Assembly: GCA_030522415.1 (NCBI GenBank)
Contig: CM060125.1
Coordinates: 124,001-188,000, forward strand
Length of the DNA stretch: 64,000 nt
Source: Channallabes apus
Lineage: Eukaryota; Chordata; Actinopteri; Siluriformes; Clariidae
Reading direction: 5' to 3'
Shown: in pieces, positions 44,800-56,302 of the stretch
Position numbering within the stretch: the first letter of the stretch is position 1
How the letters are laid out: the number at the start of each line of letters is the position of its first letter
The notes under the pieces: generated by a model
Databases searched by the model: none
Seen by the model: only the letters and a program-made list of their open reading frames with translations
Told to the model about the DNA's origin: nothing
Position numbers and translations under genes: made by a program

Positions 44800-44985
44800 C
44801 CATCTCTGTTGTATTTACTACGATGAATGAAAATATCACTTTGCGCCACCTGGCGGCCATTTTACGAATGACTGAAATGCAACTGATTTATTTTGGCCGC
44901 TGTCGCCTTTAAACGACGGTAATAACCATTCCGATTGAGTAACCACTGTATAAACGCCAAGTCGGGAAAATCATGTTTGAGAAAA
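44800..44985. repeat. Dispersed repeat with GCGCCACCTGGCGG core
   Basis: Shares GCGCCACCTGGCGG and the flanking ACTGATTTATTTTGGC with 57975-58130. A looser relative of the family at 245 and 18388. Non-coding. Confidence 0.55.
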
Positions 44986-45031
44986 CGACAACAACATTTA
45001 AACTCTTGATCATTTGCGTCTGTGTTGTTTT

Positions 45032-46058
45032 TCAGTTCAATTTTATTTATATAGCACTTTTAACAATGGTCATTGTCTCAAAGCAGCTTCACAAAAATGA
45101 AAGAGAATTTACAAAAAATTAAAAAATTTTTAGAAAAGAAAATAATTGGAAGTGTGTATGTGTGAGAAAAAATGTGTCTAGATAATAATGAGATGAATGA
45201 ATGATGAATGAAATGTCTCTGATGAGCAAGCCAAGGGTGACGGCGACGGTGGCAAGGAAAAACTCCCTGAGATGGCATTAGGAAGAAACCTTGAGAGGAA
45301 CCAGACTCAATCAGGGAACCCATCCTCATCTGGGTGATAACGGATAGAAATTATATATCATCATGTGTGTTGTGCAGGTGAAAGTTCAATAGGACAGAAA
45401 TAATTTAAATTAACATGAAGACCAGTTCAGCATAGGGACGAGTCAGTAGGTCTAGAGGGCAGATGAGGTCTGGATCACTGGAAGCACAGGAGCAGCATGT
45501 GTAGCTCCAACCATCATAAAGCTGAATCCAGCTGGAGCTGGTCCTTCTCTGGACGCCTCAGGAACCTCGCAGGGTCGGCCTTTGTCTACTGAAGCTGGCC
45601 CAATCTCCCGATGCCTCGGGATGGGTAGAGAAATACAGAACAGATGGAGAGAATTAGCGTAGTTGCCATTCAGGATAGATGTACTGGAGTATGAGGTTAT
45701 GGGATGAGTTACATGAATGCCAGATTAAAAAGATGGGTCTTGAGTCTACTTTTGAACTGAGAAACCTTGTCTGCTCCCCGAACACTGTCTGGAAGGCTAT
45801 TCCAAAGCTTTGGAGCTAAATATGAAAATGCCCTGCCCCCTTTTGTAGATTTTGAAATTCTGGGAATTACCAGAAGTCCGGAGTTTTGTGATCTTAAGGC
45901 GCGTGGTGGATTGTAGCGTATCAGAAGACTGGTTAGGTATGTGGGAGCTAAACCATTTAAGGCCTTGTATGTAAGTAATACTATTTTGTAATTTATTCTA
46001 AACTGAACAGGTAGCCAGTGCAGGGATGATAATATTGTGTTTAAGTGACCCATATTTA
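45032..46058 (-). mobile_element. L2-B LINE, 5'-truncated with ORF end
   Basis: 3' UTR 45032-45708 parallels 43780-44537. The coding tail follows on the minus strand. The element stops just upstream near 46058. Confidence 0.85.
45709..46053 (-). CDS. L2-B reverse transcriptase C-terminal fragment
   Basis: This 114-residue frame reads [60 protein letters not shown] and FKSRLKTHLFNLAF. It corresponds to the last sixth of the L2-A protein at 14761-16815. It lacks the polymerase motifs, so it has no enzymatic role. The frame is intact to its stop, showing that the insertion is not very old. Confidence 0.85.
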   Translation of the reverse strand: MGHLNTILSSLHWLPVQFRINYKIVLLTYKALNGLAPTYLTSLLIRYNPPRALRSQNSGLLVIPRISKSTKGGRAFSYLAPKLWNSLPDSVRGADKVSQFKSRLKTHLFNLAFM

Positions 46059-46456
46059 TTTTTTCTTAGTTTAAAAAATGCTTTGGGTTTAAAGAACTTA
46101 ATTAAAAGACACGCAGGAGAAGTGGAATGTGAGAAACCTCAATGGAGAAAGTACTGACTCCGCCCACTGCAAACCTGTGCAGGAGCACACACACACTCAC
46201 ATTGTGGCACTTTAACCATTAGTGCATCAACATTGTCTTGTAAATAGCTGATTAAACCTATGAACACAGCTGTTCAAAAGGAATACTAAACATACACATG
46301 GTCTATTTTGTCCGCAAGTGAAATACATCAATACGTTAATAATTTACACCACGATAACATTAGTGCAGAAGGATCTGAAGAGACTTGTCTCTATTACATC
46401 ATGACTTTGAGATGTCCAAAGTATATTCGAACCATAGACAGTGTTTATTTTGCTGA

Positions 46457-46775
46457 CATGGACACATTCATACACACTTGCACTAAATACTCATACATCT
46501 GGACAATTGCACATGTCACCTTCATGCATATTTGCACAACCACTGACACTTTAATCCTATATTTCTATATTTTTGCAATATTTTATTATGCCCTTATGCA
46601 CAGTTAATTTTACTAGTTAAAATTATTTCTTTAGTATTTCCTTTTTATTGATTATTTATTTTACGTACAAGATTTTATTTTATTTTTTAAGGTCACTGGC
46701 GGTCGTATAAAGCATTTCACTGCATATTATACTGTGTATGATTGTGTATGTGACCAATAGAATTTGAATTTGTGC
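46457..46775 (+). mobile_element. Rex1/Babar LINE 3' UTR fragment
   Basis: It matches the reverse complement of 51558-51920 (GACACATTCATACACACTTG, then ACTGGCGGTCGT) and ends ACTGCATATTATACTGTGTA plus a short tail. Severely 5' truncated, inserted in the repeat shared with 42700-42860. Confidence 0.75.
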
Positions 46776-46954
46776 ATTAAAAACAGTCATGTTTAATAAA
46801 ACAGTGCATCTTTAATAAGCCACATTGGTTTCGAGTCAGAAGTAAAATTAACGAAAGACTGCGAGCCCCGTAAACTTAATCCTGAACAGCCACAGGCTGA
46901 CCTTAACAATAATAGTTGATTGTTTTTATATTTATGTTTTTTTGTATACATCAC

Positions 46955-47000
46955 AATATAAGCCCTCTCTCGCGCACGCGCTCTCACGCCCTTTCTCTCT

Positions 47001-47032
<32 letters not shown>

Positions 47033-49108
47033 CACAAATAGCACATGAAATCACGTAAAACCAGATGAAACTAGGGTAAAAAATATAAGCAGTAAAAATA
47101 CAGTAGTAAATTGTAGGTGATTCCTGTCCTGTGATAACGGGCACTAACCGTCTAGAACTGTTTAGTTCTGTTAGTTTTGTTTTCAAGTGTGAATGTTTAT
47201 GGGGATTAAATCTGTCTCTGCTGCTGCATCTATTCACCGTTGTGATAAGTGATTTATGCCCCATCAGATCTTTGATGTGGGACATTATGCTGGTTAAATG
47301 ATTAAAGAAATACTGATCCGTATGGACAGATATTTGTTCCAGATATAATGCGCCATTAATCAATTTGTTATGCCAATTTGACTACCAGCGAAAAAACATC
47401 AAAAATATAATGAAAACAAACCCAAGCAGAAGTTAAATTTTAAGCTTTACTTTCAAATAAAAATTTTATTTGTCACATACACAGTGCAATATGCAGTAAA
47501 ATGCTTTGGGTGCTTTAGGTGAGGCTCGAACTCGCCATTGCTTCACCTGGACCGCTTTATAGGTATCACGCGCTAACCGATTGCGCCAGTGGAGCCACAC
47601 GGAAGTTGCTCTTGTCAGAGTATCTCTCTCTCACGCACGCACGCGCGCACATATACACATACACACAACACACGAAATTGCATAAAACCAAACTAAATAT
47701 AAGCAGTAAAAATACATTAGTATAACAGGCGTTAACCCTCTGGAACTTTTTTACTATTGTTTCCAAGTGTTTATGGGGATTTAATCTGTCTCTGCTGCCG
47801 CATCCATTCCCAAGTTGTGATAAGTGATTAATGCCCCATCAGATCTTTTGACGGGGGAGCATTATGCATGATTAAATGACAAAAGAAATACTGATCCATA
47901 TGGGCAGATATTTGTTCCAGGTTGCATGCGCCATTAATTGCCTTTCTTATGCCACTTGTTGACTATCAGTGAAAAAAAAGATCAGCGAAAACATCAAAAA
48001 TATAACGAAAACAATCCCAAGCAGACGTTACATTTTGAGCTTTACTTTGCAGCAAAATATTATCAATCAGTATATTAAATGGAACTAGGTAAAATACACC
48101 GTAATGTAAAATACTGTACATAGCCCGTGTTTTTATTCCGTACCTACAATGATCGGTATAGACAAATTATAGATGCTACCGTGTCTTTAAGGATCATTTC
48201 AGGAAGTCTTAAAAAATATTTCACTAACTAGTTTTATTAATTCATTATTAAATAATAAATAGCATAATCATCATGGATTGTGTATTGAGTGATTTAACAA
48301 ATCTGTTTTATTAATCGGTTTGTTGTTCTTTTTTACCACGTCATCTATTTATGAAACAATGTTGACAATACAAGAACTGTCTGTATATTAAAGATACGGT
48401 ATTGGGCTTCCTGGACACTGCAGTTAACTGTGCCAGTCAATGCTCCATCTGCCGGAATTATACAGCATTGCAACCATCTTTTTAGAAAGCGCATGGGGGC
48501 GTTTATGGGGCGGGGCATCGTTAACTGCGTCATCGTGGGGGATCACATTCCATGCACGAAGCCTGCATTAACCCTTCATGGACCTGCCACGGAGCCGTCA
48601 TGCTCCAGGCGGCTGTTTGACGTGGCTCCCACTGTAAAAACATGCAAACATGAACAGTATAACATAACTTAAATTCAAGCCTCTTACCACATGACATTGA
48701 AATATAACAGATTCAGTACAACTGAACTCATTCTGATATTAAAAATACAGCAACTCAGAACATTTATCATTTTAGTGTGTTGTGTACATATTAGTGTGTT
48801 GTTATTAGACTTCTGTGTGTATATATCAGAATTCTGAGTTAGTACAATGGACTCTGGTCTATCTTGTTGTGTTGACTCTTTATAGTGCGTTTATTATATG
48901 AAATCTAAATAGATTTTAATAGTGATTACTTTTTTATATATAATCAGTAAATAACCTATGCTAAAGGGGCAAACATTCTCATCCTGTTGAGAAGCAATAG
49001 CCCTTTAAGGAAATGATACACACACACACCAAACAGGAAGTAAAAGTGTGTGTGTGTGTGCGCGTGCGTGCAATGCATGTGTGAACATGTGTAGAGAGAG
49101 GTATTAAA
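46955..49108. repeat. 2.1-kb inverted dispersed repeat, right copy
   Basis: Reverse-complement counterpart of 11998-14165, with the same internal direct repeats (about 47040-47410 and 47640-48010) and the same 80-codon frame at 48430-48672. Its right edge is followed by an extra partial copy (49109-49215). Confidence 0.75.
47461..47598 (-). repeat. tRNA-Ile(UAU)-like SINE with Rex1-like tail, copy 2
   Basis: The minus strand reads GGCTCCACTGGCGCAATCGG, TTAGCGCG and a TAT anticodon context, then GAGTTCGAGCCTCACC. The 3' part ACTGCATATTGCACTGTGTA is close to the Rex1 3' end. Its head is closer to a real tRNA-Ile than copy 1. Confidence 0.6.
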
Positions 49109-49215
49109 TGTCATCGTGGGGGATCACATTCCGTGCATGGACCGTGCATTAACCCTTCATGGTCCTGCCATGGATCTATCATGCTCCAAGCGGCTGTTTG
49201 ACGTGGCTCCCACTG
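49109..49215. repeat. Partial extra copy of an internal block
   Basis: Repeats 48530-48640 in direct orientation (GTGGGGGATCACATTCC, then CGGCTGTTTGACGTGGCTCC) with several substitutions, ending where hAT MITE copy 3 begins. Confidence 0.65.
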
Positions 49216-49637
49216 TATACTGTGTGTATATAAATAAATAAATATATATATATAATATTATAATATTAGTTTTTAAAAAATACACTGACATTCAGTTGTT
49301 AAGAATGACCTCTTTCTCTTAAATTAATTCAAGTTAATAATAAGAATAGACTTCTAGATTATGATATTATTTTTAATTGACGTGTCTACTACATCCTTTT
49401 CACGGTTTACACGGTTTATTTCGATCCTCTCGTGTGTATTTTATCCTTTTTTTTTTTTTGTCTCAATAAAAAAATGTATAAAAAAATATATAGACCATTT
49501 TGCTATACTAGACATTCTCGTAATACGGCGACGTAGGGAGAGAGAAAACTCACCGCTACTGGGTTCACTCTGTTTATTTTGCCCTTTTCCTGCATTTCCC
49601 TCTGTATAGCATGTAGGATGATGGGGATATATCCTGT
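49215..49637 (-). mobile_element. hAT MITE copy 3 (internal fragment)
   Basis: Reverse complement of roughly 38740-39130, including GCTATACTAGACATTCTCGT and GGCGACGTAGGGAGAGA. Both terminal repeats are missing. Confidence 0.7.
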
Positions 49638-51137
49638 GGGAGAAAATTCTTCCACCTGTTGAAAGTTGCCTATAATTTAAAATATCAAACAGTTAACAAA
49701 TTACTTACAATCAAAAATAAAGAAGATTTCAGACGACACACACAACTGGAAGAAGTAAGAGGATTTATTGCAGCAATAAAACCCAGTGAGCCGCACTTGC
49801 AATGCTTAGGTCGTAAATACAAGCACTGTCAAGAGGAGACTGAATTCACAGTAAAAGCACATACCTTTTATACACTTCATGAGAAGGAGGGGGGAGTCCC
49901 GGGGAATTTCCCGACCCCTCCTCTGTACACTCTTTTTGCTGACCACATCAAATTTTTATTCCATTATAATCCAGTTCAATCAATTGTTTTATTCCAGTTT
50001 CTATCAATTAATTTTTCCATTATAATTATATTCCTCTTATCTTGTACCATTACATCATACACCTCGCTATCTGACTCCTCTCCATGCTCATAACTCTTTC
50101 CCGTTATTATTACACCTCGTTATTTAACTTCTTGCGCTTATCTGATTCTTACTATGCTTGAGAGCTTTTTCTCATTATCTGTACATTTTTCGAGTCTTTA
50201 TAATAATATAGGGGTGTTGCTTGTTTTCAAGACTTTTTTCCTCATGTTTCTTTGGTTTATTCTTCATTCTCGAGACCAGTCATGGGTAAGCATCTCCTTT
50301 ATACTTACTGTATAATAAATATTTAATATATATTATATAAATATAATTTATTTATTACTTATTTGCCTTATTTTACCCTATTCAATGTTTTTATACATGT
50401 CATTCTATTTTATAGCTAACTGCAACTTCTCCATTGATGACATCACCCCTGTGGATGATTCGGAGAGCCAGGGCAGTTCAGATCGTGTTCCTTCTGAGGA
50501 CTTTTATTTCTGCCTATGCTTTTTTTTTACCCCTTGTGTTTTGTATTTTTACATTTTTATACTTTGTATTTTATATTATTATCATGTAGATACGCTTATT
50601 TTATCCTGTGTCTTACTCTTATTAAAATGTTACTCACAAAACTCTCTGTGGCTCTAATTTATTTCTTATCTGCCCATCCAGTCTGGGCCCATGGCCATTT
50701 TCACACACACATAGGGGAAACCCCTGCTCTGTGTCTCTTCCTTATCAGGAAGATCCTCTGCGCACACATTCTGTCGGCAGATTCCGGCCACCTGCGCACA
50801 GACACATACACACGCTGTCTCCTGATCCTTCTGAATTTTGGTTTTAATGTATGATTGATTACATAGTCACCCCGTTAGCCCCTCTCTTATCGAGTTTCTA
50901 CGGCCTGACCATCCGTTCTTTCCCTCATTAATCTTTCAGGTTTGTCCAATTATTTTTGGTTTCTGGTCTTATGTCTCCCTTATCTTATCTGGTCATCTGT
51001 TGGTTCCAGTTATGTCCAGTTTCTCGTCCTTCTATATTTTCATTACCTCATCTAGTTATCCTTTTATGTACTTCCGATCTTTCCCTCAACTCTTCATTAA
51101 GTGTGTGTGTGCTCAGTTTATTATTATTATTATTTTT
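49638..51137. other. Unclassified T-rich insertion-like segment
   Basis: It lies between two hAT MITE fragments. It begins TGTGGGAGAAAATTC and is pyrimidine-rich, with open frames such as 49659-50093 and 50385-50657 that show no domain. It might be an LTR-like or MITE insertion, but I could not find matching ends. Confidence 0.35.
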
Positions 51138-51771
51138 TTCGATTAATCGGATAACAAGTAACCGCTTTACTTTGCTGTTTTGCTTAACTATATAAAACCA
51201 TAAGTCGGTATTATTTATGTATAAAAGTAAACTTTAAAAAATGCAGTCGCCACATAGAGTTTAATGATCTTTAATTTTGACATTTAAACATTTAATTTTG
51301 ACATTTAAACATTTAAATCAACATAATAACAATAATTGCAGATGGCAAGTTGACAGTGTTGATTAGGGCTGCACGATATATCGAAAAAATATCGTTATCG
51401 CGATAATGGCATGCGCGATAACCATATCGCATATATATATCGCATATGCGATAAATACTTTATTTGCCAAGCATTTGTGTGTCCAAATTTGACCAATCAG
51501 ATGGGCCCTTACTATGTTTATACCCGCTTATATCTTATCTATATATATATATATATATCTCAGATTAAAATTTTATTTGTTACATACACAGTATAATATG
51601 CAGTGAAATACTTACACGACCGCCAGTGAAATTAAAAAGGAAAAAAAAGCTTGTACGTAAAATAAATATCAATAAAAGGAAATACTAAAATAAATTTAAC
51701 TAGTAAAATAAACTGTACAATTAGGGCATAATAAAATATTGCAAAATATAGCGGGGGGGAAGTATGTGTAC

Positions 51772-51817
<46 letters not shown>

Positions 51818-51959
51818 GTGTACATGTATATATATATGCATGAAAGGTGACTAGTGAAAGTGACATGTGCAATTGTCCAGATGTATAAATATTTAGTGCA
51901 AGTGTGTATGAATGTGTCCATGATTGTCCAGTCAATGTTGTCAGCTTAAAAAGATGTTA

Positions 51960-53534
51960 TTAGTCCTGTGTGGTGTAGTGATGATTGAGAGACCTTCTCG
52001 CCTGCGGGAAGAAGCTCCTCCTCAGTCTCTCTGTGTTGGCCTTTAGGGAGCGGAATCGCTTCCCAGACTGCAACAAAGAGAACAGTCCATTACTGGGGTG
52101 ACTGAGGTCCTTCACGATCTTCCTGGCCTTGGTCCAGCACCGCTTGCTGTAGATCGAGTGCAGGTCAGGGAGCTCAGTGCGGATGATGCGCTCGGCTGAT
52201 CGCACCACCCTCTGTAGAGCTCGTCTGTCCTGCATGGTGCTGTTCTCGAACCAGGTCGTGATGTTTCCCGTCAGGATGCTCTCTATGGTGCAGGAGCAGA
52301 AGTTCCTGAGCACCTTGGAGGGCAGTCTAAAGTCTCTCAAGCGTCTGAGGTGGTACAGACGCTGCCGGGCTTTTTTCACCACGGTGTTGATGTGACAGGA
52401 CCATGACAGGTCCTGAGTGATGTGAACACCGAGGTATCTGAAGCTGTCCACTCTCTCCACTAGGCTCCTGTTGATGACGGTGGTCTGGTAGTTCCTCTCC
52501 TGCTTTGTACAAAAGTCCACTATCAGCTCATTTGTCTTGCTGACGTTCAGGAGGAGATTGTTCCTCTGGCACCAGTTCTCCAGATTTCCAATCTCCTCTA
52601 GGTAATCCGACTCATCATTGTTGGTGATCAGTCCGACCACGACGGTGTCGTCAGCAAACTTGATGATGAAGGGGGAGTTGGTAGTGGCCACGCAGTCGTG
52701 GGTGTACAAAGAGTACAGCAGGGGGCTCAGAACACAACCCTGGGGGGCTCCAGTGCTGAGAGAGAGTGTAGCTGAGACATGACCGCCCATCCTTACTGCC
52801 TGTGGTCTGCCAGTCAGAAAATTGGAGATCCACTGACATATAGATGAGCTGAGTCCCAGGTGCTCCAGCTTGGTGGTGAGTGTGGAGGGAATTATGGTAT
52901 TAAATGCAGAGCTGTAGTCGATGAAGAGCATTTTAACATAATTCCCTTTCCTAGTGTCTAGGTGAGTAAGTGATGTGTGGAGGAGATGAGAGATTGCATC
53001 GTCTGTGGAACGGTTCTGACGGTATGCAAACTGTAGTCGGTCCAGTCTGTCGGGTAGTGAAGAAATGAAGTCTCTGACCAGACGTTCAAAGCACTTCACT
53101 ACTGAGGTGAGGGCTACCGGGCGATAATCGTTGAGGGAAGCAGGATGTGGTTTCTTCGGGACAGGAACAATGATGGACTCTTTGAAGCACATGGGGATCA
53201 CCGACTGAGATAAAGAGATGTTGAATATCTCAGTGAACACAGGTGCTAGCTGGTCTGCGCAGGATCTGAGAATACGGCCTGAGATACCGTCTGGTCCTGC
53301 TGCTTTCCTGGTGTTCACTCTCTTGAAGGCTTTCCTCACGCCGTGCTCGGAGATGATGAGCGCGTTCTCGGTGCTGGCAGTGTCTTCCTGTCTGCAGCCG
53401 TTAGCGCCGCTAGCATTAGCGCCGCTAGCATTAGCGCCGTTAGCATTAGCATCATTAGCGTCTTTAGCTGCAGCCTCGAAGCGAGCGTAGAATGTGTTCA
53501 GCTCGTCTGCCAGAGTCGCGTCTGCGTTCATCAT
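51960..53534 (-). CDS. Rex1 reverse transcriptase
   Basis: A 524-residue open frame without stops. Motifs in order: RKAAGPDGISGRIL (76-89), DYRPVALTSVVKCFERL (136-152), DYSSAFNTI (206-214), GAPQGCVLSPLLYSLYT (262-278) and the catalytic FADD (293-296). These are followed by NLENWCQRNNLLLNVSKTNE and the Rex1 C-terminal YSKRCWTKARKIVKDLSHPS. Such enzymes copy LINE RNA at the nicked target. An N-terminal alanine/asparagine/glycine repeat (about 24-46) is coded by a 15-bp minisatellite. The first ATG follows a stop that separates it from upstream linker coding, so the natural protein was longer. Confidence 0.92.
   Translation of the reverse strand: MMNADATLADELNTFYARFEAAAKDANDANANGANASGANASGANGCRQEDTASTENALIISEHGVRKAFKRVNTRKAAGPDGISGRILRSCADQLAPVFTEIFNISLSQSVIPMCFKESIIVPVPKKPHPASLNDYRPVALTSVVKCFERLVRDFISSLPDRLDRLQFAYRQNRSTDDAISHLLHTSLTHLDTRKGNYVKMLFIDYSSAFNTIIPSTLTTKLEHLGLSSSICQWISNFLTGRPQAVRMGGHVSATLSLSTGAPQGCVLSPLLYSLYTHDCVATTNSPFIIKFADDTVVVGLITNNDESDYLEEIGNLENWCQRNNLLLNVSKTNELIVDFCTKQERNYQTTVINRSLVERVDSFRYLGVHITQDLSWSCHINTVVKKARQRLYHLRRLRDFRLPSKVLRNFCSCTIESILTGNITTWFENSTMQDRRALQRVVRSAERIIRTELPDLHSIYSKRCWTKARKIVKDLSHPSNGLFSLLQSGKRFRSLKANTERLRRSFFPQARRSLNHHYTTQD
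53399..53461. repeat. 15-bp minisatellite inside Rex1 ORF
   Basis: About four units of AGCGCCGCTAGCATT, in frame (multiples of 15), coding alanine/asparagine/serine/glycine repeats. Confidence 0.85.
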
Positions 53535-53579
53535 ACCGGATGTTGGTGCTTTATAGTCCGTTATTGACCTTAGTCCCTG

Positions 53580-54626
53580 CTACAGGCTCCTAGAGTCACT
53601 CTGTTGAAGCTGTGACTCTAGTTTTCTCCCGTAGCGCTGCTTCGCCTCTTTCACCGCTTTCCGCACGTTATATGCCACAGCCTTGTATGGTTCCATGTCC
53701 CCCGACGCAAGTCCCGTGTTGTAGGCAGCGGTGCGAGATCTCAGAGCGTCGCGGATGGTTTTATCCACCCACGGCTTCTGGTTGGGAAACGTTCTGATAG
53801 TCTTTTTCTCCACGGTATCGTCCACTAGCTTCCCAATAAATCCCACAACCGCTTCCGTAAACACGCTGACGTCATCATCGGAGCTGTTTCTGAACATGTC
53901 CCAGTCTGCGTCATCGAGTGCGTCCTGTAACGCGGCCACCGATTGGTCCGTCCATCGCGCGACCTACCTCTGAACCGGAACTTCCTGTTTCAGCCTTTGT
54001 TTAAATTTTGACATGTGGAAGATGGCAGCGTGGTCGGATTTACCAAACGCTGGACGAGATTGTGCCTTTTAGCCATCCTTGACCGTTGTATAACAATGAT
54101 CTGGTGTCCTTTCACCCCTGGTGGGGCAGGTGATGTGCTGATGAAAGTTCGGCGCTGCGCGTTTGAGGTTGGCCCTATTAAAGTCCTCTGCTACAATGAG
54201 CGCAGCGTCCCGGTGTTGTGTCTGGTGCTGTGTGAGTGCCTCATGCAGCTAGCATGAGGCAATGTCTGCTTGTGGTGGAATGTAAACGGCACTGATTATG
54301 ACCGATGTGAACTCCCGTGGAAGATAAAAAGGACGACACATGATGGACAGTAGTTCCAGGTTTGGTGTGCAGGAGCGTGTAAGAGGAACAACGCTCGCGC
54401 TGTTGCACCAGCTCTTGTTCACCATTAAGCACACGCCGCCTCCTCTTGACTTCCCCGAGTCCCGCGTCCTGTCCATGCGGTGAACCGAGAAGAACTCGGC
54501 TGGTTGTATGGCGTGGTCTGGCACCGCTGGGTTCAGCCATGTCTCGGTGAAGCAGAGGAGATTGCAGTCCCGAATGTCTCTCTGGAACTTTATCCTGGCC
54601 CTGAGGTCATTGAGTTTGTTCTCCAT
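53580..54626 (-). pseudogene. Rex1 endonuclease and linker (broken)
   Basis: The start region 54626-54249 reads MENKLNDLRARIKFQRDIRD, LLCFTETWLNPAVPDHAIQ (catalytic glutamate) and RGGGVCLMVNKSWC. In another frame 54240-53940 shows VAEDFNRANLKRA, HCYTTVKDG and FGKSDHAAIF (final catalytic histidine region), with stops. The segment 53939-53580 reads ALQDALDDADWDMFRNSSDD and KKTIRTFPNQKPWVDKTIRD. The usual glycine before DFN is glutamate here. Frameshifts and stops make it inactive. Confidence 0.82.
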
Positions 54627-55208
54627 TGACTAGACTTTGGCGAGCAGGATGCTAGGCAGAGGTGTGCGGTGTGCACGGGCTCTGAGCCTATTCCTGACAC
54701 CGGCTCGTTTCCCTCGGGGCCGTCGCTTCGCGTCTCGTCCATTGTTCTCCCTCAGGATCTCACTCGGCCAGCTCGGATCCGGAGTTAAAAACGTCGAATT
54801 GGAAGTACATTGTATACCAATAGAAACAAGAGTGTCTCTATCATACCTAATGTACTCAATGGTGCTGATTTTAAAACACTGAAAAATAACTTAAAGAACA
54901 AAAACAAAGAAAAGGTGGTCGGAGCAGTCGTGACGGCAGCCGACCTCACCGGCGCCAATCTTGGAATATATATATATATTATTTATATCTTTATCCTTTT
55001 TCTGTCGCAAACTAACCCCGGATGATCAGAAGACTTAGCGATTAGCTGTTAGCCGCGATTAGCCGTTAGCCCTTTATAGACGGTAAACCCAAACGCGGAA
55101 GCAAGCGAGTAGGCAGGATAACCACGCGAATTAGTTTAAGGAGTCTCACAGAAGGGGAGCAAGGGAAAAACACACATTTAACCCGCGTCCTATAAACACA
55201 TACTCGAA

Positions 55209-55288
55209 TCAGAAAGTAAAGAATCTGAACCGACATGGCGAACTCGTCACTGAGTTCGCCATGTCAGTTCAGATTCTTTACTTTCTGA
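55209..55288. repeat. Near-perfect 37-bp hairpin
   Basis: Arms 55209-55245 and 55252-55288 are reverse complements with one mismatch, and the loop is 6 bases. It lies inside hAT-2, away from its ends. Too long and perfect to be chance; RNA from it would form a stable stem. Confidence 0.9.
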
Positions 55289-55382
55289 ATATAACAGCTG
55301 TATGCGGTTTGTTTACTCCTCTTATGCTTCTGGGTTCGCGCCCGCATTACTTCCGGGTCCTAGTGCCGGTCGCGGAGCGAGC

Positions 55383-55413
<31 letters not shown>

Positions 55414-55984
55414 ACAAATAGTTTTTTTTATTTTTATTTAATTTTTGTTTAATAATATTTATTTTTATTAACAAAAAAAAAACAGGCAAGCCAAAGAGAT
55501 CTTTGTTTGAAGCCATCTTTGTTTAAAAGATGCTCTTGTTTTAAGACACTATTGATGAGTGTATGGTTACATGTAAATAAAAAGTAATGTTTGAAAGTAA
55601 TTCATATTGTGTTGGCAGGTTTATAGTAACAGCAAACCAGAAGTCAGAATATCTGCTGAGGGTTTTAAGTCATTCATAGTGTTTTGAAGTCTAAATATTT
55701 GCAACTTCCTTGACATATAGTATCTTTTTAGCCTGAATTAGATTTAATTACATCAGATGAATATCTATTACCTGTTTATTTTAGTATGATCATTACATAT
55801 AAATAAATAATAAAAAAATAGGCAATAATAATAATTTAAAAAAATGCATTTCTCTAGGGAAATGTTATATCGCAAGAAATATCGTTATCGCAGTATTCAA
55901 CAACAATATCGCATATCGCATATTTATATATATATTATAATTATATATATTTTATAATATCGTGCAGCCCTAGTGTTGATACGG

Positions 55985-56160
55985 TGTATGTGTGTGCGTG
56001 TATGTGTGTGCGTGTATGTGTGTATGTGTGTGCGTGTGTGTGTGTGCGTGTATGTGTGTGCGTGTATGTGTGTGCGTGTATGTGTGTGCGTGCGTGCGTG
56101 CGTGCGTGCGTGCGTATGTGTGTATGTATGTGTGTGTGTATGTGTGTGTGTATGTATGTA

Positions 56161-56216
<56 letters not shown>

Positions 56217-56232
56217 CACACACACACACAGT
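55985..56232. repeat. Compound microsatellite
   Basis: GTGTGCGTGTAT-type units, TGCG runs (56089-56114), TGTA/TG units and a TGTC run of about twelve units (56160-56211). All long frames across it are repeat artefacts. Confidence 0.95.
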
Positions 56233-56302
56233 AGTTTAAAAAATACCGCTACTGGGTTCACTCTGTTTATTTTGTCCTTTTCCCGCATTTCCCGCTGTAT
56301 AG

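Larger units (their letters stand above)
51558..54962 (-). mobile_element. Rex1/Babar LINE, near full length
   Basis: The minus-strand 5' region near 54962 (AAGATTGGCGCCGGTGAGGT) leads into endonuclease (to about 53900), RT (53534-51960) and a 3' UTR. The UTR ends ACTGCATATTATACTGTGTA near 51580. It inserted into an AT-rich site: both flanks are TA runs (51537-51557, 54966-54982). Confidence 0.88.
51364..55972. mobile_element. hAT element with perfect 8-bp TSD (hAT-2), carrying Rex1
   Basis: Ends TAGGGCTGCACGATAT and ATATCGTGCAGCCCTA are flanked by GTGTTGAT at 51356-51363 and 55973-55980. Rex1 occupies 51558-54962, leaving about 1.2 kb of non-coding hAT sequence including a strong hairpin. 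No transposase: non-autonomous. Confidence 0.85.

Noticed and set aside
49659..50093. 144-codon frame in the T-rich segment
   Set aside because: No motif or similarity recognised; kept only as part of an unclassified segment.
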